From contig JAEQBH010002434.1 of NCBI GenBank assembly GCA_016808115.1, positions 204,088 to 268,087 of the forward strand: a stretch of DNA of 64,000 bases. The letters are read 5' to 3'. The DNA comes from Tetrastigma voinierianum. Taxonomy: Eukaryota > Streptophyta > Magnoliopsida > Vitales > Vitaceae. Positions 12,006 to 25,759 of this stretch are shown here, one piece after another. The notes beneath the pieces were generated by a model. It searched no databases. It saw only the letters and a list, made by a program, of their open reading frames with translations, and had not been told where the DNA came from. Each line of letters starts with the position of its first letter. Positions within the stretch are counted from its first letter, which is position 1. Position numbers and translations under genes: made by a program.

Positions 12006-15000
12006 TATTAATGGGAGTATGGATGAAACATCAGTTTAACACTTATACGAGACCTTCTGAATCACTGCATCTATAATATCACAAGTTAAAGATAGGTTGT
12101 TTGATAATGAATAAAATTAGGTTTTGTCTTGTAGGATTAATAACGTGGTTTGAGTCTATAGCCTTTACGTTTATGAGTTACATTCAAGTAATATTAAAAT
12201 TGAATTATGAGTCCAGATGTTCTCTAGAAGTTGACAGTTCTAGATCAACCCAGCTACTCAAGATCCATACTACTCGGATCCTAATGATAATTTATCAACA
12301 CTAAAGTGAAGGGATGGTGTCAGGGAACATCTCTGACCTGGATGTTAAAAATGACTCATGAAATTATGAACTATAATGGAGTTTGGTGAATCAATTCTAC
12401 ATAAAGTAGACACTATGAAAATCTGCATGAAGCAGTTCAATTTGCACGTATCCCAATTTAAGGCTCTATCCTAAATTGGGTAGGGATTTGTCAAAGATGC
12501 CTAATAATGCAGTTTGGATTTCTCCTCTTATTTAACCAATTAAAAATCCCTGTTTCTCTGGAAGACAAGGGTCTAACCATTTCACTGTATTTGCACACTC
12601 TTCTAAGATGCAGGTGTTTTTCTTTCTCATTGCTACCCGTTTCATAGGTTGTAGATTTCTTGCTACAGTCGTGGGGTTGTTTAAGACTCCTGGCACGATT
12701 GTTAGGCTCATCCTTGATCTAGTGAATATGCACCCTTCCCATGATTTGGTCTAGCTAACACGGGATCGGGGTTTTCACTTGATTAAGGTGAAATCTATGA
12801 TTGTTTAAATTGATACGTGATCCCCTCGGCATCAACTGGGTAGGTTAGAGATTTCATAAGTGAACTCAGGCCCGTGGTTCTAACAATGGTCCAACACTTA
12901 CAAATTGAATGTTCCCTGGTTCTGAGGTCTCATCTGCGTGTGACTCGAGAGGGCCTCTAGAAATCAGGCATGATCTGATCCTTGGAGGGTATTGAATACT
13001 ATTGGGAGCATTGCATGAAAGGCATCAGTCAAATAAATCTCTCCCATGTTCAAGGATACTTTCCTTATAATTTGTGCTCAGAAAAGATTGTAACTAACAA
13101 TAAGTTATTTGGTGGAAGCTGGCTTCTCAAAGCGCATTACAATGAGCCAATAGATGCGTCCAATTCTGACACTAGGTTGCAATAAGCGGAAGCAGATTCT
13201 AAGAAGATTAAATCTGCGATTTCTATTAAGCTTCAGACGTAAATTGTAAAGAAATTGAAGTATCCACTTTAACTAACATTCGCGGATCGCGGATTCGGTC
13301 CGAAAACAAAGAAAGAAAAAGAAAAATATATTCTAAAATATCACGATGGGTCTTCCTCCTGTCTCGAATGATGGGTTTGAGAAAACGTGCTATAAAGCGT
13401 GCCTATTTCAAATGCCCGGAAATTGGGCTGGGTTCAAGGCTCCGGGTTCTCTATAATAAAGTGCCCCCGGTTCTGTTTGGGTTGACCTACCAGGCGGGGT
13501 CATGACATGGAATCATATGCAGTCACATTAGTTTTGCCATTGACCTCGGGGAAGCTAGTCGTGACGTCCATCCATTTTGTTCTTCCTGTTGTTATTAGGT
13601 TGGCACGATCAGTATATTGACATGTTTCTTTCGGTTGCATTTGATTAATTGGTACGTGACCTTGAATTCTTTGTCATGGCCGTATTAGTTGCCAATCGCG
13701 AGTCTACAGTTCGACCTCCTTTTTTTCTTGTTTCCGGGGAATTAATTATGACCTCGGTCGAATATAGCGACCTCTACTCCTACGCTATCTTTGCAATGAG
13801 GTATGTGCCAGCGACCTCCAACGTATCGTGACCTCATTTATATTTGTCATCCTCCTTGCTTCTTAGTCCACGGCTTTGCTTTTTCATGTTGCGACATCAT
13901 TCGGTTGTCTTTGAGCTTTCAAGCGGGAATTATTGACTCAAAAACTCACGGTACCTTGTTTTCTTGTTACGGCGTGATTAGTCATGACCAAGTATTTTCT
14001 TTAATCACTTTGCAATTCTTGACTGCGACCTCAAAGTATCTTCGCGACCATCCCTTCCTTCCTATCCGATCGCAACCTTATTTCCGGTCTCAACGATTCC
14101 CTTCAATTTTACCATGTTTGGTCGCGACTAAGCGTACGCACTTTTGGAATATATGTCGCGACCTCGATTTGATGTTGCGACATCAGTTCTTGTTGCCAGT
14201 TATGTTGATCTTTGTTGCGATCATGTTTTTCTTACCCTTCAATAAATTCTATGTCACGACCTAAGTTCCATGTTGCAACCTGGCTATCTTGTTTTCTACT
14301 GCATTCTATGTCGCGACCTGTGAATCCCCATTGTCGATGCCGATCCTTGTCGCGCTCCCCTTTTTATGTGCAACTTAAATTGTTTATGCATTTCATTATC
14401 TTATCCGCAGCGTGGACATTGAGTGCGACCCTAATCGTTTCTTTCACTTCTTGAAATTTATGCCCGCCTTCTTAAAGCATGCGACATCAATTACGCCCAT
14501 CGTAGCCAGCGACCACACTTCTTAATCCTGACATTTTAAGCGCCACCTGACTCGCCTTTTATTGTGGCGACGCCAGATTAGATTGCGACCTAGATTCGAC
14601 GCCAACTTCTGCATTTTGTCGCAACATCAATTTTGGTTTGCTACCAATTGCCTTCCTTTTCGTCCACGACCTCGAAAGCGGTCATGGCGACGCGAAGGTG
14701 GCTTTTCTTATCTATGCTCTTGTCGAACCCAGCCAAATGTAATTAAACATAAATATAAATTAGCGACCTTGGTCAAAGTCTCCACCTTATATTTGTTAGC
14801 CATAACACCCGGTTTTGGTAGGAACCTTGTAAGATCCCTTTCAACGCATTCCTTCGCGGTATTGACTTCATTTTTACATTGCGACCATGCATTGTCTTCT
14901 TTTTATTTGTGACCTCAATGGTGCCAGCGATACCAATCCCTTGAGTTCCTTCTATCTTTGTTTTAGCGGAGTTTTCTCACATCGCGACAACTTTTGTTGT

Positions 15001-15441
15001 TGGGCTTATTATCCTCTAGTCATGATAAGATTCTCTATAGTGACTTTCGTGATAATGCTCTTGAATTACTTATCCCGACATCATAATCATTTTGCAACCA
15101 TCCATTGGCGTCTTCCTTTTTTGTGCGACCTCAAAGCGGTGTCGCGATCTCGAATCCTTCCTTGAAGCCCCATTTTTACCTCCTGTGACTTCTCCTTTTG
15201 TAAAGCGGCTTTTCATTCAACATAGTATGACAGTGCGCCAGCCACCGATTCTCTGTCGTGAGCTCACAGCCATTGAAATTTGTTTTCACTTCTAATCCTT
15301 CTTGGAATTTTCATTATGCCAATAATTTGTCGCAAAAATAAATTTAGTAAATAGTACATATTCTTGCATAAAAACAAGCAATTACATTGTAAGAACAAAT
15401 GGAAAAATGGGCTTTAAAAATTCAATGAGTTTTATTCATCA
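12006..15441 (-). repeat. 3' LTR of element A
   Basis: Direct repeat of 32848-36386 in the same orientation. Matching landmarks include AAACATCAG...TTTAACACTT (about 12027 and 32871), AGATCCATACTA (about 12261 and 33107) and AAGGTGAAATCTATGATTG versus AAGGTGAAATCTGATTG (about 12786 and 33649). Also shared are the run of GCGACCT/GCGACAT motifs and the right end AATTCAATGAGTTTTATTCATCA. Open frames inside it (for example 13803-14264) are chance. Confidence 0.7.
13490..15310. repeat. GCGACCT/TCGCGA motif array in element A's 3' LTR
   Basis: Dozens of GCGACCTC, GCGACAT and variants (GTGACC, GCAACC) every 30-80 bp; parallels 34390-36240 copy by copy with substitutions. Confidence 0.65.
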
Positions 15442-15940
15442 AATTCCCAAACTTCCAAAATTTGCTGGTCCCGAGCAAAGAAAGAAAGATTGGTGCATCT
15501 GAACAATTTAACTTTATTTTGAAGGACATTTTTGTTCCTACAACACAATCTTTTCTTATTCCACCCTTTGACTGAATGCCGAAGATTAATTATCATTTAA
15601 AACTTTAGTTTTCAACAAAGAAAAGGAATGTTTTTCAACCTCTATTACAAATACGCGATGAATCTTTGCATGAAAATAAATTGATCAATTAGTCTTGTTA
15701 TGAATGTGTGTAGTGCTTCTTTTCCCTTTTCATCTTTTTGTTGAATTAGTTAATTTTCTAGGGGATCTCCTTAGAACACTAGTCAAAGTCACATGGTCTT
15801 GTTTTTCATATTGATCTCTCTATTAATGTATAGGTAAATTCCATGAAGATCAAAGAGGTCTTTAGGCTTATAATGTTGGCTTGGGTAATTGGGTGAGCTC
15901 TTGGAAATTTTAGGTTACAAAGTACCCAGTTTCACTTTTC
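15442..15940 (-). other. Element A non-coding tail next to its 3' LTR
   Basis: Sequence between the A 3' LTR and LTR G, with no gene. By position it is the 3' untranslated part of element A, the rest of which should lie at about 19640-21060. Confidence 0.35.
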
Positions 15941-18900
15941 TGTAACACCAGAAATATACCCTAGCGGTTTTCGGACATGTTTGGAGTATAATAAAAAATG
16001 TATATTTTACGGAATAAAAATAATGCTAAAATAAAATAGCAAAAACACAGAAATTTAATATAAAGTGAGGTAAAGTGGTAGAATTGCCACTTGGGACTTA
16101 AGTGTCATAAGATAGAAAGATGGGATGCCCAGTATAATTTTTATAAGTTAACTTGAGATTAATGAGATGGGACCAGAATTGAAATTAAAGAAAATTAAAC
16201 CCAAAAGTGGATAAAAGATCGAAGTAGAATTCTGTTTGAGAGACAGCGTAAGAGAAAGAGAAGGGAGAAGAAAAAGAGGAGAGAAGAGAAGAAAAGAGAA
16301 AAGAATAAGAAGAGAGAGAGATTTCGGTATGAATTCTAAAGTTTTGTATGAATTTCATGCAATTGTATGGATTAGCATTAGCATCCCCAAACCTACAGGT
16401 TTTTTGTTAGGTTTTGCAAATGCATAACCTAGATTTCTTGAAATAGGGTTGGTAAAACCCTCAAATAGACATTTTCAAGACCAGTGGCAAGTGTCTCATT
16501 TGGGGTTGGATTCATGGTTTAATTGCAAGTAATGGAGTTTGGGTTTAGAACAAACCCCAACTAATCTTCATGTCAGGTTTATGTATGGGTTATGACCCAT
16601 ATGAGAGTTGTTTTGGGAGTAATTCATGATGATATCTTTAGTGTAAGATAGAGTATTTGAAGAGATGATTTGAGTAGAATAGGAGTTCTATGAGATGAAT
16701 ATGGAGTAGTTTTGATGTACATGTATTGAGTATTGGGTTGGTTTTGGTAGAAATATATGGAAAAATGGGAGAAAAACCGCATTTAAGGCATTTCGAGGTT
16801 GGTACGGTACCAAATGGGGTGTGCAGTACCATAAGTGTTACAGTCCAAGCTAGTGCAGAGTCTGGCGTGGTACCAGGCGCAATGTTACATTTTGGACCAG
16901 TGACAAGTATTTTAGCCATAACTTGGTCATTTCTCATCCGATTTGAGGTGATTTGGTGTTTTGGATTCAAGAAATAATTTTTTTAAGGAAAACAAATCTC
17001 CACAGTGAGTACCTTCAAATTATGACTCTAGTTAGCACGAAATTACTCAACAGTGGAATTTTATCTTCAAGCCAATTTAAGTTCGGTTTTGGAAACATAG
17101 AGTAATCCAGTTGTTTATGACATATCGCACCAGGTTTGATTACTGGGTTGGGTGATTCAGGTTGGAGAAGAACCCTTGGCATAGAGGCTTGAAGGGTCTC
17201 TGAAGGCAGGTGTCAAATATGGGTTAAGACCTTGAAAATAGGTATTACAGACTATTCTAATTGTAATCTAGGTACTTAAAGGTATGAAAGAAGAGTCTAT
17301 GTTACCGCACTCCCTACGGGAATGGGACGGTCGATAAAGGAAGTACAAGTCAGCATACAAAGTATAGAAATATATGGGTATATGTCATAGATATGATAGT
17401 ATGATAAAGTAAATGAAGAAGATATAAGTTAGCAGATATAAGATGTTACAAGTAGATGACATGATATAGACCATAAAATTGTATGATATGAATATAATAT
17501 AAACGTACAAATGATAGATGGAACGTCTTTGAGACACCTGATAGAAATGCATAAATGCTAAGACATTAGAATAAGTAAAAGATGACAAAACACAGGGGCC
17601 GTACAGCACACGAATGATAGTACTATATGAACATATGAATGAGTAAATGTATGCATGGGGAAAATATAAGAATATATGTATTAGAAGAAATATGATAAAC
17701 AATATGAGGCTCGATAGGCATATATGAATATATGAATGAAGTAAATCATACATGATAAAAATGCAGGAATATATGTATTATAGAAATAGGAAGAAGGCAC
17801 GTAATATAAGGGCTCGATAGGCACATATGAATATATGAATGAGTAAATCATGCATGATAAAATATAGGAATATATCTTTATTATAGAAATATGAATAAAA
17901 GTAATATGAAATAGTATAGAGAGCAGTCTGATTAAAGTAATGATGGTATATATTGCATAAGCAATCACGCCGATAACAATAGTTATTGATGCTTATATGG
18001 ATATCTCAGAGAACCTCTAATAAATTTGATTACTGTGTCGGCGGGTAGATGGATAGATAATATAAGGAAAGATCTGAATTGTTTTGTAGTTATGATATAG
18101 AAAGAGGGCCCCATTTAGATTGATAGCTGAATCGTTTGGATCACCTGTCGACCTCGATGGGTCATATAGAGGTCCTATCGTCGGTGATGTAAACCCTCGC
18201 AGGAGTGCAGCTATAGATAGAAATCACTTGTCTAACTACATTAAATAAGTACAACCAGATTACAATTAAATTTATTTAAATGTATTCTAAATTATTCTTG
18301 AGGATGAGGCATAAAGTAAGTATAGGTAAAGGAAATGTATAAAGTATATGATATGATATGAGAAGCATAACACTGCTATGCGATGATAGTATACCGTTAT
18401 AAGAACAAGAAATACAATATAAGAGGACATGAAAAGTATAGAAAGTATATAAAAGTACAAAAGTATATGAAAGAATATGTAATAGAACATGAAAAGCATA
18501 TGAAGTACAATATATAGAAAATCATAGGAAATATAGTATATAAAAATTACAAGATGAAAATATAGGGAAATGCAAGAATATAGATGAAAGTATATGACAA
18601 AATATCTGATGCGAATCAGTTCACTCTTGAATGACAAACGGGATGAGATTCCCCTCTCGAATTTGTGGTGAATGTCAATTCTATAGTCGAGTAAGCATAA
18701 AATGCAAAGTATATGACAATACAAGGTTGTATAAGAAAGGTATATGAAAACTATGTATCTGACACATGAAGTATATGTAAAACTATGGCAGTATGATATG
18801 ATAGTAAAGTATAAACTCTTGCACTCCACAAGAGATATGAAAGATGTGATAGAAATTCATAATGTCCCGAAAGAAATGATATGATATAGAAGAAGATAAT

Positions 18901-19612
18901 AAGTTATAGAGAATGGATATGGAATATGCAAAGTATAGAAACCAGAATCTGATAAAAGTATAGATAGGAATAACTTTGATACATAAACATGTAATGGGAA
19001 AAGATTGACATCTGATAGGAATGTAACGATGATAAGTAATAAAAGTTATATGAATATGTATAGATATATGAAATGCATATGTATAAACTGCCAATGAGTG
19101 CATTAGTGGTTGTCATGCTTATGTTCCCACTAAGCTAAAAATCTTGCTGGGGTGGTTTGTCCAGTGAGTCACTGAAAGAGAGGAGGCTGAGGACAGGACA
19201 CTCAAAAACTTTGTTGCGCGGTCATTGATGATTGCTCACGTTGCTTCCAGCGATCTCGATGTTTGCCATTATATATGTATCGCATTATTATAAGTATAAA
19301 GTGTTTGCATAAGATCTCAAGCTCGATGAAGGAGTATGATTATATTTAGCATTCACTTCACTACAGAAATATATTAATGGCAATATCATATATAATTAAA
19401 TGGATTTCGATATATGTATACCGTTTGATGGGCGCTTTCAAATTAGTAGTTCTTTTAATATATAAATGATTTTTGTTATTGAAATTGTTTGCATACCACA
19501 GTACAAGTTCAGCTATGAGAAGAACATAAGTCAATGAAGTCCCATTTTATGATCTGCTTCCCCGGTTTCGGTTAGGGATCACCGTTCAGGTCGGATCGGG
19601 ATGCGAGTGATA
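15941..19612 (+). mobile_element. LTR G: Tekay-like Ty3/gypsy LTR inserted in element A
   Basis: Starts TGTAACACC and shares its layout with F (reverse) and H: TGTAACACC..AAATATACCCTAGC, a GA-rich tract at 16240-16325, then a segment like CATAACTTGGTCATTTCTCATCCG (about 16917). An AT-rich TATGA-rich zone (17380-19110) follows. A primer site TGGTATCAG follows at 19616-19624, so a little internal sequence remains and this is a 5' LTR with the rest of the element lost, not a clean solo LTR. Open frames within it (for example 18287-18829, 180 codons) are chance products of AT-rich repeats. Confidence 0.65.
17598..17935. repeat. Three tandem units of about 105-110 bp in LTR G
   Basis: Units begin near 17598, 17706 and 17811, marked by GGGCCGTACAG / GGCTCGATAGGCA / GGCTCGATAGGCA. 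They share CATATGAATATATGAATGAG and GGAATATATGTATTA-like segments. Confidence 0.7.
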
Positions 19613-19615
19613 AGT

Positions 19616-19624
19616 TGGTATCAG
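19616..19624 (+). other. Primer-binding site following LTR G (tRNA-Met type)
   Basis: TGGTATCAG followed by GCCC, the usual start of the initiator tRNA-Met primer site (TGGTATCAGAGC), a few bases after the LTR end. Confidence 0.6.
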
Positions 19625-19639
19625 GCCCATTTGAGGCAT

Positions 19640-21066
19640 CACATTTCACTACGTATAATGGCCTTCATCACTCATATGCATTTTCCTTCCTTGTAATGTA
19701 ACTCCCCAAAGAAATTAATTTTGCATCATCTTATATATTTGTAGCTCCTTTGGTTACCACTTTTAACTTATCATCTGCTTAGTTCCTTGTCTTTGGAACT
19801 CTTTACATTTCATCTTTATTTTCAAAGGAATTTGGAATAGTGCAATGTTTTGTCTTCTGGGCTTTCTATGTCTTAGAACTTTGGGCTACCAGCAACTCCC
19901 TGCAGGTTGACATTAAGGTACTAGTTGTTGAAACACCCCTAAGAGCTTAATTGTTCGAGAGGATGACCATGAGGCAAAACTTATTCGCTTTTTTCAACTT
20001 CATCTTCTTTTTCTCTACAGTTCTTCAATTTATTTTTCTCATCCATCCTTATGAATCCAAAAGAAATATATTCCCCTAAACTTGTTCTTTTCTTGATAAA
20101 CATTTTATTATGAGCCCAGGTAATTTAGGGGTTCTTTGCTCACGGGATTATTATGAGGAGGGATTTCGAGTTTCTAAATCACGCTATTTGAAGAGTGGGC
20201 ATTTTTGGCTCCATGAGAACTAGAGTGTATGCCCTTACTTATAATGGTGGGTTTGAAAATGTTCAAACTTCAAAAGATGGCCTCTATCACTTCCTGATAG
20301 TTTTTTACCTAAAATTTTGCCTTGACTGATAATATAACAAGTTCTGGGACTGCCTTTTACCATAAGTGTAGATGCCCAAAATATGTTCTAATCCTCTCAA
20401 GTTAAGATTTTCTTGACCATGTGCATTGTTTCCAAGATTTATCATGACTGTTTATCTATACACAACCGATCATCTTGTTTTCTTTCAATTGTGTACCTTT
20501 CCAAATTAGATTAAACTGATTCAAACTAAAGCGCAACTTCTTATTTCATTTCACTAAAGCCTACTCTTATTTCTCTTATAATGTTGTTGGATTTAATAGT
20601 GAGTCCATTGTGTCTTGTACTGGCAAGGCTTGAATACATAGGTCATTTCTTTGCCAGACAAACAATGAATGGCTTCTGAACCTGATTCATAATCGGATCA
20701 AAGTACATCGAAACAAATTACTTATTCAGCAATCAGATTCCAATCAAGCATTTCAACAATATATAAGTTTTGATTGCATCATTATTGAAAGCAACAACAC
20801 AATTCATCAATTCAGAAGAACACATCACAAGACATTTTCAATGAACCTCTCTGGATTTATATTCATGATGATGAAGGAGTACAGTGAAGAAAATAAAAGT
20901 ATAATTGTGCTATCTCACTCCTCCCTTCTCTTATAAGATTTTTTTGGTATGATGTTGGGAGGATCTAAGTCAAAGCTTACTAAACATGGGGAAGAGTGGG
21001 AGAAAGGGTCATGTTGGTCTTTCTTTTCGAGGAGGGTGTGGGTTTTACCTTGTGGTGGAGATTAAA
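19640..21066 (-). other. Decayed 3' internal part of element A
   Basis: No recognisable coding domain and no LTR end. By position between LTR G and the ORF3 remnant it is probably the end of ORF3 plus the 3' untranslated region of element A. Confidence 0.3.
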
Positions 21067-22130
21067 TCATTTATTAAATCCCTGAATCTTATCAAGGTCT
21101 TGTTTTTCCAAGACCCACATCGATTCCTTTGTTTTCATTTCGAAGCGCTGACATATCGATAAATTTTTGTTTATCAAATCTAAACTCTCATGCAGTTTTC
21201 TTCCTATAGAAGCATCATTATCTTCTAGCTCTTTATCTATGTCCTTCATGATTTTTCAAATTCCTTGAATTGCTCCTTATATAGGTACTTGAAGGCTTGA
21301 ATCTTTTTAGCATGTTACCTCATCAAAACTTCTCTTTTCTTCTTCGGAATGGTAAGCACTTCTTAAGTCTCTCTAAAGAGTGGTTGTTTGTAGAAGGCTT
21401 CCCAAACCCCAGCTTTTCATCTTTTCCTGTTTCCTTTTCTCTTTATGTTACAAGTCTCTTTTCATAATTTCTTCCTCTCTCTGTCTTAGAGTGCAGCAAA
21501 CAAATTGTTCTTTCCTCTAGGTGAAAGCTACAGGCTCTTCTATAGATTGTTGCTATTTTCCCATTTTCTTTTCTATTTCATTCTGCATATCTTTTTTTCA
21601 TTGTCCTCAGAATTTCCATGATTTCAATGTTCCCTTCTCCTCTTCTGGAGCCTTCTGCTTGCTCAGGGAAATTCTCTGTCAAATTAGGATAGGAATGGCT
21701 TAATGGGCTCATTTTTAGTACACATCTTTTCTTTAGATTTGGAGGGTTTTGCTGGAATAGCTTGCTGTCTCTACGCAGTCATTATCTGGGCATGCTACCT
21801 TCTACTTCCATCCTTTGTTGCTTTTTATTTACATTGCCTTGTCACCTGATAGTTGGGGGAGTGCAGGCGGTTCTTCTTCGCTCACCGATCCTCTCACCTG
21901 ACGAAGATGCATAGTTCTTTTGATTGTTGTTGGGTGAGGATCGAATCCTCTTTGTTGCTCAAGTGACATCTCGAATTGAGCCCCTCTATTAAACTGACAT
22001 TCATTTATAGCCCTTGAAAGGGCATATGGGAATGAGATTGTCTCTGCACTCTCTCTTTTATGAGATGTTTAGTTGGGAGGATTCTTGAGAGGAGGGAAGT
22101 AGAGACCAAACCTTGGCTTCCTCGGTGGGA
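21067..22130 (-). pseudogene. Element A ORF3, C-terminal part (charged, coiled-coil-like)
   Basis: Left of LTR F the minus strand again has coding-like, lysine/glutamate-rich frames: MSLEQQRGFDPHPTTIKR (from about 21970), EQAEGSRRGEGNIEIMEI (about 21650), and a 60-codon frame at 21067-21249 with KELEDNDASIGRKLHESLDL. They fit the charged, helix-forming C-terminal half of ORF3 proteins and would be continuous with 25760-26316 if F were absent. The assignment is by position and composition; no firm domain match. Confidence 0.35.
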
Positions 22131-23039
22131 GCCTACATTGATAGCGTAGTGAGGGGTTCTTCCTTGTGGCTTCCAACGTACACAGGTCCGGTCAGGCAGA
22201 TAATGAGATCAGGCGGAGTTGGGGCGCGAGAGTATATACTAGGATTCTTTTACTGTTTTTTTCTCGAGTTGAACATTACATGCGATTTTAAACAATTCTG
22301 TAATAAAAATCATTTATATGCAAGCGTACCAGCTGGGTGGTGTCAATCAAAAATATACCGCATTATCTTAGTCCCATTTACATATGAGCGCGCTTTGCAT
22401 TTACAAATAAATCAAAGACAGGACATCGCCCGCGATGAACCCCCTACTAGTGTCAGCATTTGGTGTATCACGCGGAAGATTGCGGATGTCCTCCTTTGTA
22501 CCTACACGAGGTTAAAACCGTGTTAAACTGCAACAGGGGAAAGCGTATCTTATAACTATCTTACGTTATCGACTTTATCTTGGGGTGAATAAGCATATAT
22601 AAGCCGTGCGAATGCCGAAATTTTCAGCGTTCATAGCACATTTACATACAATTATCCTTATGGCTTGACTTAGCATTCGGATATCTCGTATGTAGTGCCG
22701 AACTTATACTTATAACAATCTTATACTTACTTCAGAACTTACACTTATAATGGACTTATTCTTATTCCGATCTCCCATAAGGACACATATTTATACTTTT
22801 CTCGTAGGACACATGCGCCCATACTTATCTCACGTGGACCACATGTATTGAGATTCCTCGTGCTGTGTATCCGGATCTCCCCCGAAGGACATATATATCG
22901 GACTATCACGATGCACTTATCTAGGGACTTATAATTAATTGAATCTCTCGTAGGGTCTGGTGTAGACCTTCTTGAGGTACCCACATTATACTAAAAAAAC
23001 TTTATCTGGTACTTTATATATTAAGCAGCCTCTGGAGCA

Positions 23040-23520
23040 TATCTAGTCTTCTGGATTATATACTTGTATTATGGAGCTTATACTTGTCTTCTGGGCTTAT
23101 ACTTGTCTTACGGATCTTTATACTTGTATTATGGGTATATGCCATCACAGATCTTATACTTGTGTACAAAGCTTATGCTTGTGTTTGGATCTTATTCTTG
23201 TATTTGAGGATCTTATACTTGTATTACGGGCTCATACTTGTATTTGAGGATCTGCACTTATTCTTGTGTTTGGGATCTTATACTTGTATTATAGAGCTTA
23301 TATGTATTTCGGATCTTATTCTTGTATTTCGGATCTTATACTTGCATTATGGAGCTTATTAGCACTTATTTAGGATCTTATTCTTGTATTGGATCTTATA
23401 CTTGTATTCTGAACTTATCACTTGCATTGGATCTTATTCTTGTATTTGAATCTTACTATACTTGTATTAGGAGCATGCTTGTATTGGGCTTAGTCTTATA
23501 TTTGAACTTGCCTCACTTAT
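23040..23520. repeat. Short tandem repeat (GGATCTTATACTTGTATT) in LTR F
   Basis: About twenty imperfect copies of a unit near 18-25 bp, GGATCTTATACTTGTATT with variants, packed end to end. It produces the artificial ILVLRIFILV-type protein repeats of the plus-strand frames at 23084-23618. A looser version extends left to about 22690. Confidence 0.8.
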
Positions 23521-23763
23521 ATTACCGTCACGGAAGTACCCGTGCAGTACTACGAGAGATTTTACTTGTGCAAAAATACCCCATAAATTTACTCACGGAA
23601 CTTATCTTTGGTACTTAAATAACGTACTTGTTCAAATACTTTCTGAATCATTTCCTTTCTTTTTCTTTTCGCGTTTAGTTTGTAGTTTCATATATTTCAT
23701 AAATCCTGACATTCCGCAGCCGATTCGGAACATTGAATCTATCACATTTGTATGTATTCAGTA

Positions 23764-23930
23764 ACAATGTGATCTACATTTAATAATACAATCTCACATT
23801 TACTATAGAAATTCGACATTCCACGTGATTAGTTTGTTGAATAATCTGATGTATTGGTGCAATGTGATCCTCACAGCTAATACTGCAATCTCACATTACT
23901 ATACGAAGTCGACATTCACGGCGGGTCGAT
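23764..23930. repeat. Tandem duplication of about 95 bp in LTR F
   Basis: ACAATGTGAT...CAATCTCACATT..GACATTC occurs at about 23764 and again at about 23858 with substitutions. Confidence 0.65.
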
Positions 23931-25759
23931 TTATTTGAATCCACAATCATGTTATTGATAGCAAACCTAGCGATTTATAGACAGATCGAGCGTGCTGCCC
24001 GCGGCACAGTGCTTTTCATGGGAGTGCCAAATCTGCGTCGAGAATGTCACTCAATTCGTTCATGTATTTCACATCATTCGTTATCTTTCACGGATTATAT
24101 GTGATAATAATCATATATAGCAACCACATTATGTGTTCATGACATATTTCCTTTCATGTTTCATGTTCATATTTGATTCGTTTCATATTTCATATCATAT
24201 TCATGTTTCATAACACATACATACATATTGCATTTCCTATATTTTTCCTGTTTAATATACATTGCACCAGACATTCGGATATATCTGGTATGGCTTCCTA
24301 TGTATTCACCCTCTGTTCATGCATTCATTCCTCTATGAATCTGCTACTTAGTGGAATCATTCAATTGAATCTTTCAAACTAAAGTTATGGCATTCTCATT
24401 TTAAACTAGTCATTTACCCATTGAGAGCGGTCGAGATACCCATTTTCGAGGGGGGTCTTAACTCCATATTGACACTAATTCTTTGCTCTCCTTTGAAGCT
24501 AAGGTGCTAGTTCTTCCAATTAGAATAACTGAATCGAGCCACGAAACTCAAGTTCTTTTCTTTATCATCCCTAAATATGGGACTTCTCCATATTTTCAAG
24601 GCAGACGAAATAAAGCTTGAACATAGCCCCACTTTGAGTGAATTTTTGGGTAACATATAGTCAGAATTTGAAGGTACCTATTTAAGGATGTTTTGTTCTC
24701 CTTGAAGTCTAGTTTAACCAGCAACTTGAATCACTCAAATCGGATGAAATAAGCCAAGTTATAGCCAAATAAAATACTGGTCTAAAATGTTGAGCATAGA
24801 TGCAAATCTTTAGTCTGGTACGATTAATGAGACTTCAATGGCATTTGTTTCCCTTCTGTTTGTCACCAGTACACCTTCAAAAGTATCGTGAAGGTGGTTT
24901 CTCCCATTTTCCCTTATGTTGCTACCAGAGTCGCTCAATAATCTATATACACATCAAAACTATTCCAAAAATTAATACCACATAATCTCTATTTTACTCA
25001 AATAATGCTTTAATACTTATCTTTCTTAAAGCCTTTCTTGAATTGCTCCAAAACCCTCTAAATGGTTCATAACCCATACATAAACCAAATAAGGATTAGT
25101 TGAGATTTATCTAAACCCTAACTCAATTTATCTGATTAAACCATGAATCCAACCCCTCAAGAGAGGATTCCACATTCTTCTTGTACCATTTGAGGTTTAC
25201 CAACTTACCTTCAATAATTTTAGGGTTAGGATGAAATCCTAATAAAACCCTAGGTTTGGGGACAAACAATAATCATCCGATGTGGAAATTCACTACAAAC
25301 TTTATAATTCCATACCCAATGTCATATGGATTCCCTTGCCTTTTTGCTCTTCCTTCCCTCTTCTCTTTCTCTTTGCTTCTCTTATCTTCTTTTCTTCTCT
25401 TCTCCCTTCTCTTCTCTCTGTGGTTTTGTTTCTCCCACAAATGAGACCAAATTTGGGAGATTCTTAAATCAAGGAATTTCTCCTTAGGCCATGTTTGGCT
25501 CATAAAAACCCATTTTTAGGTTAAGTTTGTTCTTTCACTTTAGTCATAGGATTCTTCCTCTTTTGCAAATCAAATTGGCATATTTCTTTTTAACCCCTAG
25601 TATTTCCCTTTTATTACCCCAGGTCCTCAGTGGTAAATTACATACCCCACCCTTTGCTCCTCCACCTTCAAATTTTCGGGTTTCTTGTTTTTTATTTCCG
25701 AAAATTCATATTCTTTATTAAACCTAACTGCTAGGGTATATTTTGGGGTGTTACACCAC

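Larger units (their letters stand above)
22135..25755 (-). mobile_element. LTR F: Tekay-like Ty3/gypsy LTR inserted in element A ORF3
   Basis: On the minus strand it begins TGTAACACCCC at 25755, then AAATATACCCTAGC, and shares the GA-rich tract (25360-25435) and a TATAACTTGG..TTTCATCCG segment (about 24740-24765) with LTR G. It is the same family in opposite orientation and of similar length. The left (3') end is not sharp; about 22135 is chosen because ORF3-like sequence resumes there. No internal coding sequence is attached, so it is probably a solo LTR. The 137-codon frame at 22113-22526 is on the other strand and unlike any protein I know. Confidence 0.6.

Noticed and set aside
13803..14264. 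153-codon plus-strand ORF
   Set aside because: Inside element A's 3' LTR; the paired LTR (34.8-35.2 kb) has the equivalent stretch broken, and the sequence is the motif array rather than a protein.
18287..18829. 180-codon minus-strand ORF, the longest frame in the window
   Set aside because: Lies inside AT-rich repeats of LTR G; composition almost only I, Y, F, L, S; overlapping similar frames at 17385-17968 and 18783-19116. Not a gene.
22113..22526. 137-codon plus-strand ORF
   Set aside because: Mostly within the 3' end of LTR F on the opposite strand; no recognisable domain and no related frame in sister LTRs.
23040..23520. Regularly spaced short repeats considered as a CRISPR array
   Set aside because: Units are adjacent without unique spacers, imperfect, and in a plant LTR.
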